Shown piece by piece: positions 5,862 to 12,949 of a DNA stretch of 15,319 nucleotides. Position numbers and translations under genes: made by a program. A model generated the notes under the pieces. The model saw only the letters and a list, made by a program, of their open reading frames with translations. It made no database searches and was not told where the DNA came from. The stretch is from contig DKII01000127.1 in assembly GCA_002454125.1 (NCBI GenBank), positions 1-15,319 of the forward strand, written 5' to 3'. Origin of the DNA: Novosphingobium sp. UBA6722. Lineage in GTDB: Bacteria; Pseudomonadota; Alphaproteobacteria; Sphingomonadales; Sphingomonadaceae. The stretch's first letter is position 1. Every line of letters begins with the position of its first letter.

Positions 5862-6365
5862 ATGGTGAAAGTGCGTTCGGTGCTGGTGCTGTGCACCGGC
5901 AATTCCGCCCGCTCGATCCTGGGCGAAGCCTTGTTCCGGCGCCACGGTGCGGGCCGGCTTGAGGCTTACTCGGCCGGGAGCAAGCCCAAAGGCGTGCCCC
6001 ACCCCGGCGCATTGCGGCTGCTGGCACGCGAAGGGTTCGATCCCGCCAGCTTCCGCTCGAAAAGTTGGAACGAGTTCACCGGGCCCGATGCGCCGGAGAT
6101 CGATCTGGCCATCACCGTCTGCGGCAATGCTGCTGGCGAGGCCTGTCCGGTCTTCCCCGGCAGCCCGTTGCGCGCGCATTGGGGCCTGCCCGATCCGGCT
6201 GATGCCGAGGGCGACGAGGCGGCAATCGATGCCGCCTTTGCCGAGACCTGGCGGCTGCTGACCATGCGGGTCGACGCCTTCTTCGCGCTCGATCTCGCCG
6301 CGCTCGATGCCAAAGCCGCCCAGGCCGAACTGGCGCGGATCGGAGCGATGGAGGGCGCGGCGTGA
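5862..6365 (+). CDS. arsC: Arsenate reductase, low-molecular-weight phosphatase type
   Basis: This 167-residue protein has the LMW-tyrosine-phosphatase P-loop near the N-terminus (CTGNSARS, C11-x5-R17) and the redox cysteines of the thioredoxin-coupled ArsC family, C87 and C95 in TVCGNAAGEACPVFPG. The mechanism in this family is arsenate attack by C11, then disulfide relay to C87 and C95, releasing arsenite. The HWGLPDPAD motif after the cysteines is typical of proteobacterial members. ATG at 5862 lies one base past the arsI stop and gives the usual N-terminus VLVLCTGNSARS; the reading frame is open further upstream, but that part overlaps arsI. The stop overlaps the next gene by GTGA. The product supplies arsenite to the channel encoded next. 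Confidence 0.93.
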   Translation: MVKVRSVLVLCTGNSARSILGEALFRRHGAGRLEAYSAGSKPKGVPHPGALRLLAREGFDPASFRSKSWNEFTGPDAPEIDLAITVCGNAAGEACPVFPGSPLRAHWGLPDPADAEGDEAAIDAAFAETWRLLTMRVDAFFALDLAALDAKAAQAELARIGAMEGAA

Positions 6366-7024
6366 GCCCGTTTGCGCATAAGCTGCTGGGCGAGGGTATC
6401 GGCAGCGCGATCCTGTTCGCCACCGTAGTCGGCTCCGGCATCATGGCGGAGAACCTGGCCGGCGGAAACGTTGCCGTCGCCCTGCTTGGCAACACGCTGG
6501 CGACCGGGGCGATCCTCTATGTGCTGATCACCATGCTCGGCTCGGTTTCCGGCGCGCAATTCAACCCGGCAGTGACGCTGGTCATGCGGCTGCGCGGCGA
6601 TGGCAGCTGGATCGATGCGGCGGCCATCATCGCGGTGCAGATCGCCGCGGGGATCCTGGGCGTCTGGCTGGCCCACGCGATGTTCGACCTGCCGATCCTG
6701 CAAGTCTCGGCCAAGGCCCGCACCGGGCCCGGCCAGTGGCTGGGTGAGTTCGTGGCGACCTTTGGCCTGCTGCTGACGATCCTCGGCACCCTGCGCCACA
6801 AGCCCGATGCGGTCCCCACCGCCGTCGCGCTGTTCATCGTTGCCGGCTACTGGTTCACCTCATCGACCAGCTTTGCAAACCCGGCGATCACCATCGCGCG
6901 CAGTCTGAGCGACAGCTTCGCGGGTATCGCTCCGGTTGACGCGCCCGGTTTCATTGCCGCACAGCTGGCCGGCGCGCTGACCGCACACTTTACCGCCCGC
7001 GTGCTGTTCACCGACCGGGGATGA
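6362..7024 (+). CDS. aqpS: MIP-family channel, AqpS-like, for arsenite export
   Basis: This 220-residue protein of the aquaporin/glyceroporin family has six hydrophobic membrane segments and two half-helix motifs, FNPAVT (NPA 68-70) and FANPAIT (NPA 173-175). In classical aquaporins and GlpF an arginine directly follows the second NPA and closes the selectivity filter. Here it is Ile176, with the next Arg at 180, so the pore should be wider and less selective. From memory, Sinorhizobium meliloti AqpS, which exports arsenite made by ArsC, also lacks that arginine. The gene starts with GTG that overlaps the arsC stop by 4 bases. Because no ArsB or Acr3 pump is present, this channel is the only visible exit for arsenite, driven by its gradient. 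The shared stop region starts a strong hairpin. Confidence 0.88.
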   Translation: MSPFAHKLLGEGIGSAILFATVVGSGIMAENLAGGNVAVALLGNTLATGAILYVLITMLGSVSGAQFNPAVTLVMRLRGDGSWIDAAAIIAVQIAAGILGVWLAHAMFDLPILQVSAKARTGPGQWLGEFVATFGLLLTILGTLRHKPDAVPTAVALFIVAGYWFTSSTSFANPAITIARSLSDSFAGIAPVDAPGFIAAQLAGALTAHFTARVLFTDRG

Positions 7025-7055
7025 TCGTCGCAGGGCGCTTGCCCCGGCGACGATC
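7023..7055 (+). terminator. Strong hairpin at the end of the ars operon, no U-tract
   Basis: GATCGTCGC (7023-7031) pairs perfectly with GCGACGATC (7047-7055); after one mismatch GGG/CCC extends the stem by 3 bp, leaving a 7-base loop. The left arm begins inside the aqpS stop codon. It is followed by TGGCGG rather than T residues, so it may stop transcription only partly or protect the 3' end of the mRNA. The rest of the gap to purS shows only its ribosome binding site. Confidence 0.5.
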
Positions 7056-7108
7056 TGGCGGCATAGGCCCGCGCGACTCCTGATGCCTCCAGCCCGAAAG
7101 GCCCCGCC

Positions 7109-7345
7109 ATGAAGGTCCGCGTATTCGTCAGCCTCAAGAACGGTGTGCTCGACCCGCAGGGCCGGGCGATCCACCATGCAATCGAGGGCCTGGGTATCCA
7201 CAGTGTACAGGACGTGCGCGCCGGCAAGATGATCGAGCTGGAAGTCGACGCCAGCGTCACTGACGCCCAGCTTGAGGAAATGGCAGCCAAGCTGCTGACC
7301 AACACGGTGATCGAAAACTACCGCATCGAACGGGTGCAGCCGTGA
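7109..7345 (+). CDS. purS: Phosphoribosylformylglycinamidine synthase subunit PurS
   Basis: This 78-residue protein is the small bridging subunit of the three-part FGAM synthase (PurS-PurQ-small PurL), which makes FGAM from FGAR, glutamine and ATP in step four of purine synthesis. Family features are the N-terminal strand MKVRVFVSLKNGVLDPQG, the AIEGLG and VRAGKMIELEV stretches, and the C-terminal TVIENYRIERV. Length is normal. ATG at 7109 has GAAAGG seven bases upstream. The stop overlaps the purQ start by 4 bases (GTGA), giving equal expression of the two subunits. The purL gene is not in this window. The upstream neighbour is the ars operon, from which it is separated by a hairpin and about 50 bases; no clear promoter was found there. 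Confidence 0.96.
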   Translation: MKVRVFVSLKNGVLDPQGRAIHHAIEGLGIHSVQDVRAGKMIELEVDASVTDAQLEEMAAKLLTNTVIENYRIERVQP

Positions 7346-8019
7346 GCTTCCGTTCGGCCGTGATCACCTTCCCGGGTTCCAACTGTGACCGGGACATGGC
7401 CGATGCGCTGGAAAAGGTTTCCGGCACCGCGCCGCACCGCGTCTGGCATGGCGATGCCGCCCTGCCCGATGGCCTCGATTTCATCGCCCTGCCCGGCGGC
7501 TTTTCCTATGGCGATTACCTGCGTTCCGGCGCGATGGCCGCACGCAGCCCGATCATGCAGGCGGTGATCGCCGCTGCAGGCAAGGGCGTGCCGGTGCTGG
7601 GCGTGTGCAACGGCTTTCAGGTGTTGACCGAGGCCGGCCTGCTCCCCGGTGCGCTGATGCGCAATGCCGGGATCCGCTTCGTCTGCCGCGAAGTGAAGCT
7701 GAAGGTTGAAAACACGCAGAGCCTGTTCACCGCCGGCTACAGCGCGGGACAGGAAATCACGATCCCGGTGGCGCACCACGACGGCAACTACTTTGCCGAT
7801 GCGGAAGCGCTGGACCGGCTGGAAGGCGAAGGCCGCGTCGCCTTCCGCTATGCTGAACCGGTCAATGGCTCGGCCCGCGATATTGCCGGGGTCCTGAATG
7901 CTGCCGGCAACGTGCTGGGCATGATGCCGCATCCCGAACGGGTGATCGAACCGGCCCACGGCGGCACCGATGGCCGCGCGCTGTTCGAGAGCGCGGTGCG
8001 GGGTCTGGTCGGGGCCTGA
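7342..8019 (+). CDS. purQ: Phosphoribosylformylglycinamidine synthase subunit PurQ (glutaminase)
   Basis: This 225-residue class I glutamine amidotransferase releases ammonia from glutamine for the PurL active site. The catalytic triad is visible: nucleophile C89 in LGVCNGFQVL, and H197 and E199 in MMPHPERV. The N-terminal FPGSNCDRD and the PGGFSYGDYLRSGA stretch are hallmarks of PurQ and separate it from other amidotransferases. The start is GTG at 7342, overlapping the purS stop. The stop codon lies only 3 bases from the stop of the convergent GGDEF-EAL gene, so there is no room for an intrinsic terminator between them. Confidence 0.97.
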   Translation: MSFRSAVITFPGSNCDRDMADALEKVSGTAPHRVWHGDAALPDGLDFIALPGGFSYGDYLRSGAMAARSPIMQAVIAAAGKGVPVLGVCNGFQVLTEAGLLPGALMRNAGIRFVCREVKLKVENTQSLFTAGYSAGQEITIPVAHHDGNYFADAEALDRLEGEGRVAFRYAEPVNGSARDIAGVLNAAGNVLGMMPHPERVIEPAHGGTDGRALFESAVRGLVGA

Positions 8020-8022
8020 GCC

Positions 8023-10377
8023 TCAGACGGCCTGGCGCAGGTCGGACTTGCCGAACAGGCCGCGCGCTTCAAGCGCTGGCATCGGCCGGCCGAAGTAGTA
8101 ACCCTGGATCTTCTTGCAGCCGAGGCCGCGGATGATCTCAAGCTCGCGCTCGGTCTCGACGCCCTCGGCCGTCGTCGACATCTCGAGGCTGTCGGCCATG
8201 GCTACCACAGCGCGGATGATCGCAAGGCTTTCCGGGTTACCGGACGAAGCCCCCTGCACGAAGCTGCGGTCAATCTTGATCGTCGAGAAGCGCAGGTTGC
8301 GAATATAGGCCAGCGACGAATAGCCGGTGCCGAAATCGTCGAGCGCGACCCCGCAGCCCAGCGCCATGATCTGTTCGAGCGCCTGGCGGGCCAGGTTCGA
8401 ATCGCGCACGAAGATCGATTCGGTCACTTCAAGCTCGAGCCGCTGGGCCGGCAAGCCTGAGCTGGAGAGTGCCGTCACCACGCTCGGCAGGAAGCTGGGA
8501 TCGAGCAGCTGTTCGCCTGAAACGTTGACCGCGACCTTGACGTCGCCCGGCCAGCGCACCGCCTCGCGGCAGGCTTCGCGCAGCACCCATTCGCCGATCG
8601 GCACGATCAGGCGGGTGTCTTCGGCCAGTGGAATGAACTTGGCCGGGCTGACAAAGCCGTGGTCTTCGCTGTTCCACCGCAGCAGCGCCTCGAAGCTGAT
8701 AATGGTCTCCTGCTTGGCATCGACCACCGGCTGGAAGTTCAGCACAAACTCGTTCTTTTCCAGCGCACGGCGCAACGAGAATTCAAGCTTGCGACGCTCT
8801 TCGGCGTGGGCGTGGAGCGAAGGCTCGTAGCTGAAGTGCTGGCCGCCGCCCTCTTCCTTCGAGCGGTAGAGCGCGAGGTCGGCATTGCGCATCAGCGTTT
8901 CGACGGTGTTGCCGTCGCGCGGGCCGATCGCCGAGCCGACGCTGGCGCCGATGTAGAGCGTGTGGTGATCAACCTCGTAGGGCTGCGACAGCAGGTGGAT
9001 GACGCTCGCGGCAACCTTTTCAAGCCGGCGCGGGTCAGATGCATCGCGGATCACGATCGCAAACTCGTCGCCGCCCAGTCGCCCGCACAGCTCGTTTTCG
9101 GTCATGATCGACTTGAGCCGCTCCGACACGCGCGCCAGCAGCTGGTCGCCGACCAGGTGGCCAAGGGTATCGTTGACGGCTTTGAACCGGTCTAGGTCGA
9201 TCATCAGGAAGGCACACTTGGTGCGCCACTGGGCGGCATAGCGCAGCGCCTCGCCCAGCGCCTCGGTCACCATCATGCGATTGGGCAGGCTGGTGAGCGT
9301 ATCGAACCGCGCCATATGGGCGATCTTTTCGGAGCTCTCGCGCTGGGCAGTCACGTCCGAACCGACCCCGCGGAAGCCGTCGAAGCCGCCCTTGTCATCA
9401 AACTTGGGCGTGCCCGAAAGCTCCCACCAGCGCAGTTGGCCGTTGATGTGGACGCGCACGATCAGGTTGGAAAAGCTCTCGCGGCGCTTCAGCCGCTCGG
9501 CCAGGTCATGCAGGCTGGAAGGAAACTGCCCGGTTTCCCACGCCGGCCCGGCGATCAGCTGGATGAACGGCTTGCCGTCGATCTCTTCGGTGCTCTTGCC
9601 CAGCGCAAAGGCAAAGCGCGGGCTGACCGAGCGGACCCGGCGCGAAGTATCGATCTGCCACAGCCAGTCAGCCTCGCCTTCCTCGAACTCGCGCAGCAGC
9701 AGGGAAACGACCTCGTTCTTTTCTGCCATTCCAGCTTCAGCAATCCGCGCGATCAGGAATGAGCGGGCATTTTCGATCGAGCCAACCACGATGACTGCCA
9801 GCCAGACGACCGTCACCACGGCCATTTCGTAATTGCCGGCCCACATCAGGCTGGCGATCGCGCCGCCGCCGGCAATCCCGGCAAACAGCAGGTTGGCCAG
9901 CGGCACGGCCGGCAGCAGCACCGCCGAAGCGGTCAGCAACATGGCCGTGATGGCCCACAATTCGAGGTGCGTGGCCGGATCGCCAAATGGCGCAAAGCCA
10001 GCCATCGGCACGACCCAGGCCAGCGCGTTGGCGACCGAAGTGCGTGATTGGCGATCAACCTCGTCGCGCGACATGCGGCGCCGGTCAGCGTCGCTCAGCG
10101 TCTTGTCGATCACGCTGCCGTGGTAGAGCGTGCCAACCAGCACAGCCATCCAGACCAAGATCAACGCAACGTGGACCGTGCCGGCATAAAGCCAGCAGAC
10201 GCCAACCCCGGCAATCGCCTGGGCGAGTATCCGCGCGAAGGTGACGCGCGAGAGGTTGGAATATTGCAGCCCCCGCAGCCTGGTCCAGTCCGCATCATCG
10301 GGACTCGACAGACCAAGCACGGCCATAACCGGCAGTTCGCGCGGCAGGGCAGAAGCGGGGGAGGTCGTTGCGTTCAC
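8023..10377 (-). CDS. Membrane-anchored PAS-GGDEF-EAL cyclic-di-GMP turnover protein
   Basis: This 784-residue inner-membrane protein has about five or six hydrophobic segments in residues 45-200, a PAS domain at about 232-345 (DWLWQIDTSRRVRSVSP through GSDVTAQRE), GGDEF at about 350-515 and EAL at about 525-775. The GGDEF motif is intact (residues 435-439) with DLDRFKAVND before it. The product-inhibition site RxxD is replaced by TxxE (426-429). The EAL part keeps EALLRW (563-568), NVSG, EVTES, DDFGTGYSSL (680-689), KIDRSF and QGYYFGRP, so phosphodiesterase activity is expected; both activities may exist, with the PAS choosing between them. The membrane part does not match a named sensor I recognise. 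The start is GTG at 10377, without a clear ribosome binding site; an ATG at 10326 (residue 18) is possible. It follows glmS on the same strand after 67 bases. Confidence 0.93.
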   Translation of the reverse strand: MNATTSPASALPRELPVMAVLGLSSPDDADWTRLRGLQYSNLSRVTFARILAQAIAGVGVCWLYAGTVHVALILVWMAVLVGTLYHGSVIDKTLSDADRRRMSRDEVDRQSRTSVANALAWVVPMAGFAPFGDPATHLELWAITAMLLTASAVLLPAVPLANLLFAGIAGGGAIASLMWAGNYEMAVVTVVWLAVIVVGSIENARSFLIARIAEAGMAEKNEVVSLLLREFEEGEADWLWQIDTSRRVRSVSPRFAFALGKSTEEIDGKPFIQLIAGPAWETGQFPSSLHDLAERLKRRESFSNLIVRVHINGQLRWWELSGTPKFDDKGGFDGFRGVGSDVTAQRESSEKIAHMARFDTLTSLPNRMMVTEALGEALRYAAQWRTKCAFLMIDLDRFKAVNDTLGHLVGDQLLARVSERLKSIMTENELCGRLGGDEFAIVIRDASDPRRLEKVAASVIHLLSQPYEVDHHTLYIGASVGSAIGPRDGNTVETLMRNADLALYRSKEEGGGQHFSYEPSLHAHAEERRKLEFSLRRALEKNEFVLNFQPVVDAKQETIISFEALLRWNSEDHGFVSPAKFIPLAEDTRLIVPIGEWVLREACREAVRWPGDVKVAVNVSGEQLLDPSFLPSVVTALSSSGLPAQRLELEVTESIFVRDSNLARQALEQIMALGCGVALDDFGTGYSSLAYIRNLRFSTIKIDRSFVQGASSGNPESLAIIRAVVAMADSLEMSTTAEGVETERELEIIRGLGCKKIQGYYFGRPMPALEARGLFGKSDLRQAV

Positions 10378-10444
10378 CCGCCCCGGTTAGCTGCAAATTC
10401 TTAGCGCCGCGTAAACCGAACCACCCTTTTGCGGCGGATTTCGG

Positions 10445-12268
10445 CTATTCCACTGTCACCGATTTGGCCAGGTTGCGCGGCTGATCGACATCGGTGCCTT
10501 TCACGCAGGCGACATGATAGGCAATCAGTTGGACCGGCACGGCATAGACCAACGGCGCGATCAGCGGGTGGACGCGGGGCATCTCGATCGTGGCAAGGCA
10601 CCCCTCGCCCGCTTCGTCCAGCCCTTCGCGGTCCGAGACGAGCACGATCTTGCCGCCACGCGCCCGGACTTCCTGCATGTTCGAAACGGTCTTTTCGAAC
10701 AGCGGGCCGGACGGCGCGAGCACGATCACCGGCACGGCCTCGTCGATCAAGGCGATCGGCCCGTGCTTCATTTCACCCGACGCATAACCTTCGGCATGGA
10801 TATAGCTGATTTCTTTCAGTTTTAGCGCACCTTCGAGCGCCAGCGGATAGTCCGGACCGCGCCCCAGGTAAAGCACATCGCGGGCCGGAGCGATCAGGTG
10901 GGCCATGGCCGCAATATCGCCATCGTGAGCCAGCGCGGCGTTGAGACTGGCTGGCGCCTCAAGCAGGTGATTGACCACTTCGGCCTCTTCAGCCCGAGTC
11001 ATCTGCCCGCGCACCACCGCCATGTGCGCGGCGAGTGCGGCGAGCACCGCCAGCTGGCAAGTAAAGGCCTTGGTGCTGGCCACGCCGATTTCCGGCCCGG
11101 CATGGGTCGGCAGCAGCAGGTCCGCCTCGCGCGCCATCGAGCTGGTCGGCACGTTGACGACCACGGCGATGGTCTGGCCATGCTCCTTGCAGTGGCGCAA
11201 CGCAGCAAGCGTATCGGCAGTTTCCCCGCTCTGCGAGATGAACAGCGCCAGCCCACCCGGCTCCAGCACTGGTTCGCGATATCGAAACTCGCTGGCGAAA
11301 TCGATATCGACCGGCAGCCGCGCGAACTGCTCGAACCAGTACTTGGCCACCATCCCGGCGTAATAACTGGTCCCGCAGGCAACGATGGTGACGCGCTTGA
11401 TGGTCGAAAGATCGAAATCGAACTGCGGCAGGGCCACGGTCTGATCAACCTGGCGGATGTAGCTCGACAGGGTCTGGGCCACGACGGTCGGTTGCTCGAA
11501 GATCTCCTTCTGCATGAAGTGGCGGTAATTGCCCTTCTCGATCGCCGCAGCCGAGGCACCCGAAGTCGTGATCTCGCGCGTTACGGGGTTGTTGTCCTTG
11601 TCATAGATCCGCGCGCCGTCGCGGGTGACCACCACCCAATCGCCTTCATCCAGATAGGCGATCTTCTGGGTCAACGGCGCAAGCGCCAGCGCGTCGGAAC
11701 CGAGATAGGTCTCGCCATCGCCATAGCCGACGACCAGTGGCGAGCCGAGCCGTGCGCCGATCAGCATGTCCGGGTATTCGCGGAAGGCGATTGCCAGGGC
11801 AAAGGCCCCGCGCAGCTGCGGCAGCACGGCCTGGACTGCTTCTTCAGGGCTGGCCCCGCCCTCAACCGCTTCAGACAGCAGGTGCGCGACGACTTCTGTA
11901 TCGGTCTCGCTCTCGAACTTGCGGCCACGCGCAGTCAGTGCCTCACGCAGCGGCTTGAAGTTCTCGATGATCCCGTTGTGGACGAGCGCCAGCACCTCGG
12001 TGGCGTGGGGGTGGGCGTTGGCGGCGGTTGGCGCGCCGTGGGTAGCCCAGCGGGTGTGGGCAATCCCGACCGTACCCGGGGCCGGATCGCGGGCCAGCTC
12101 CTTCACAAGGTTGAACAGCTTGCCCGGCGCGCGGCGGCGGATCAGCTGGCCATTGGCCATGGTGCAGACGCCCGAGGAATCATAACCGCGGTATTCCATT
12201 CGCCGCAGGCCATCGACCAGCCGCTCTGCCACCTCTTCCTTGCCGACGATGCCGATAATGCCGCACAT
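10445..12268 (-). CDS. glmS: Glutamine-fructose-6-phosphate aminotransferase (isomerizing)
   Basis: This 607-residue enzyme makes glucosamine-6-phosphate from fructose-6-phosphate and glutamine, the entry step to peptidoglycan and lipopolysaccharide amino sugars. The N-terminus MCGIIGIVG puts the nucleophile Cys at position 2 after Met removal, which fixes the start. Glutaminase residues include R73 in HTRWATHG and HNGIIENF (97-104). Two SIS sugar-isomerase domains follow, the first with CGTSYYAG (298-305) and SQSGETADT (345-353). The C-terminus DQPRNLAKSVTVE carries the conserved active-site Lys602. Length equals the family norm. Its ATG lies only 15 bases after the vapC-type stop, with no good Shine-Dalgarno, so it may depend on readthrough from upstream genes or on a promoter inside vapC. 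Confidence 0.98.
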   Translation of the reverse strand: MCGIIGIVGKEEVAERLVDGLRRMEYRGYDSSGVCTMANGQLIRRRAPGKLFNLVKELARDPAPGTVGIAHTRWATHGAPTAANAHPHATEVLALVHNGIIENFKPLREALTARGRKFESETDTEVVAHLLSEAVEGGASPEEAVQAVLPQLRGAFALAIAFREYPDMLIGARLGSPLVVGYGDGETYLGSDALALAPLTQKIAYLDEGDWVVVTRDGARIYDKDNNPVTREITTSGASAAAIEKGNYRHFMQKEIFEQPTVVAQTLSSYIRQVDQTVALPQFDFDLSTIKRVTIVACGTSYYAGMVAKYWFEQFARLPVDIDFASEFRYREPVLEPGGLALFISQSGETADTLAALRHCKEHGQTIAVVVNVPTSSMAREADLLLPTHAGPEIGVASTKAFTCQLAVLAALAAHMAVVRGQMTRAEEAEVVNHLLEAPASLNAALAHDGDIAAMAHLIAPARDVLYLGRGPDYPLALEGALKLKEISYIHAEGYASGEMKHGPIALIDEAVPVIVLAPSGPLFEKTVSNMQEVRARGGKIVLVSDREGLDEAGEGCLATIEMPRVHPLIAPLVYAVPVQLIAYHVACVKGTDVDQPRNLAKSVTVE

Positions 12269-12283
12269 GAAACTTGCTTTCGC

Positions 12284-12649
12284 TTAGAGGATATAGGGGA
12301 CCCGGATGCCCGGCATCTCTGCCGGGAAATCCTTGGTATTTCGTGTAATAAGGATCGCGCCGTTAACCTGCGCCGTGGCGAGGATATAGGCGTCGAGCAG
12401 TTTCATGCGCGTCCGGTGCCGGATGTCAGCAGCCGCGCTGGCAATCCGCGCATCAATCTCGACAACTTCAAACGGGGCGATGGCCTGCTGAACAATGTCG
12501 CGACGCTCAAGGGCTTCGCCAGCCAGCACCTCGGTCCAGACGATCCGGCTGATCCGGTGGCGACGGTAGCGCGACAGTTCAGCCGCGGCCTGCGGGCGAT
12601 CCTTGAGCCAGTCGACCAGGATGTTGGTGTCGAAGAACGGGTCCGACAT
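12284..12649 (-). CDS. vapC: PIN-domain toxin, VapC family
   Basis: This 121-residue PIN-domain ribonuclease has the four acidic residues that hold Mg2+: D7 in FFDTNILVD, E40 in VWTEVLAGE, D86 in KLLDAYILA and D107 in TRNTKDF. VapC toxins cut specific RNAs, often initiator or other tRNAs, when released from their antitoxin. All key residues are present, so the toxin should be active. It starts 3 bases after the stop of the antitoxin gene, the usual layout for a co-regulated pair. Downstream, glmS begins 15 bases after its stop. The RNA target cannot be predicted from sequence. Confidence 0.92.
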   Translation of the reverse strand: MSDPFFDTNILVDWLKDRPQAAAELSRYRRHRISRIVWTEVLAGEALERRDIVQQAIAPFEVVEIDARIASAAADIRHRTRMKLLDAYILATAQVNGAILITRNTKDFPAEMPGIRVPYIL

Positions 12650-12652
12650 GGG

Positions 12653-12907
12653 TCAAAAGTCTTCGGATGGGGTGCGATCCTCGCGGATGGCGCGTTGATA
12701 CTCGACCCCGTCAGCTATGTCCGGGCGATCCTTCCACAAGCCAGCCCCGCGCGTGATCCAGTCCTTGTTGCCTTCGGCCGGCGATTGCGCCTTGTAGGCC
12801 CTGACCGCATCGCGCAGCACCGAGGCGCGCGACTTGCCCTGCTCAGCCGCGCGGGCATCGAGCCACTTGATGTCCTCTTCAGGCAGGTCGGCGAGAATGC
12901 GGGTCAT
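12653..12907 (-). CDS. vapB: Ribbon-helix-helix antitoxin, VapB/CopG-like
   Basis: This 84-residue protein has an N-terminal ribbon-helix-helix fold: strand MTRILADLP (1-9), helix EEDIKWLDARAAEQG, then SRASVLRDAVRAYKA, the classic second helix after a SRAS turn. The C-terminal part (about 45-84, rich in Trp, Arg and Asp) should wrap around and inhibit the PIN toxin. RHH antitoxins bind palindromes in their own promoter, and such palindromes are present just upstream (12916-12938). No Shine-Dalgarno precedes the ATG at 12907, and the predicted transcription start is almost at the ATG. The DNA-binding residues cannot be matched to a named subfamily with certainty. Confidence 0.88.
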   Translation of the reverse strand: MTRILADLPEEDIKWLDARAAEQGKSRASVLRDAVRAYKAQSPAEGNKDWITRGAGLWKDRPDIADGVEYQRAIREDRTPSEDF

Positions 12908-12914
12908 TGATATA

Positions 12915-12942
12915 CTGATATCATATCATGATATCATGTCAA
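12915..12942 (-). promoter_or_regulatory. vapBC promoter with palindromic operator repeats
   Basis: On the minus strand TTGACA (12942-12937) is followed after 16 bases by TATCAG (12920-12915), a weak -10; transcription would start near 12908, almost at the ATG (12907). The region holds the 12-bp perfect palindrome CATGATATCATG (12927-12938) and a second TGATATCA (12916-12923), with the two TGATATCA copies 13 bases apart. Repeated short palindromes over the promoter are typical of autoregulation by an RHH antitoxin. The -35 begins 8 bases past the stop of the upstream VOC gene. Confidence 0.7.
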
Positions 12943-12949
12943 GCACCTC

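Noticed and set aside
10898..12910. A 670-codon open frame on the plus strand across glmS, vapC and vapB
   Set aside because: It is antisense to three well-supported genes. Long opposite-strand frames are common in GC-rich DNA, and the translation shows no recognisable domain.
12908..12942. TGATATCA repeats considered as a CRISPR or integration site
   Set aside because: Units are too short and lack spacers, and no cas or integrase gene is present; an antitoxin operator explains them.
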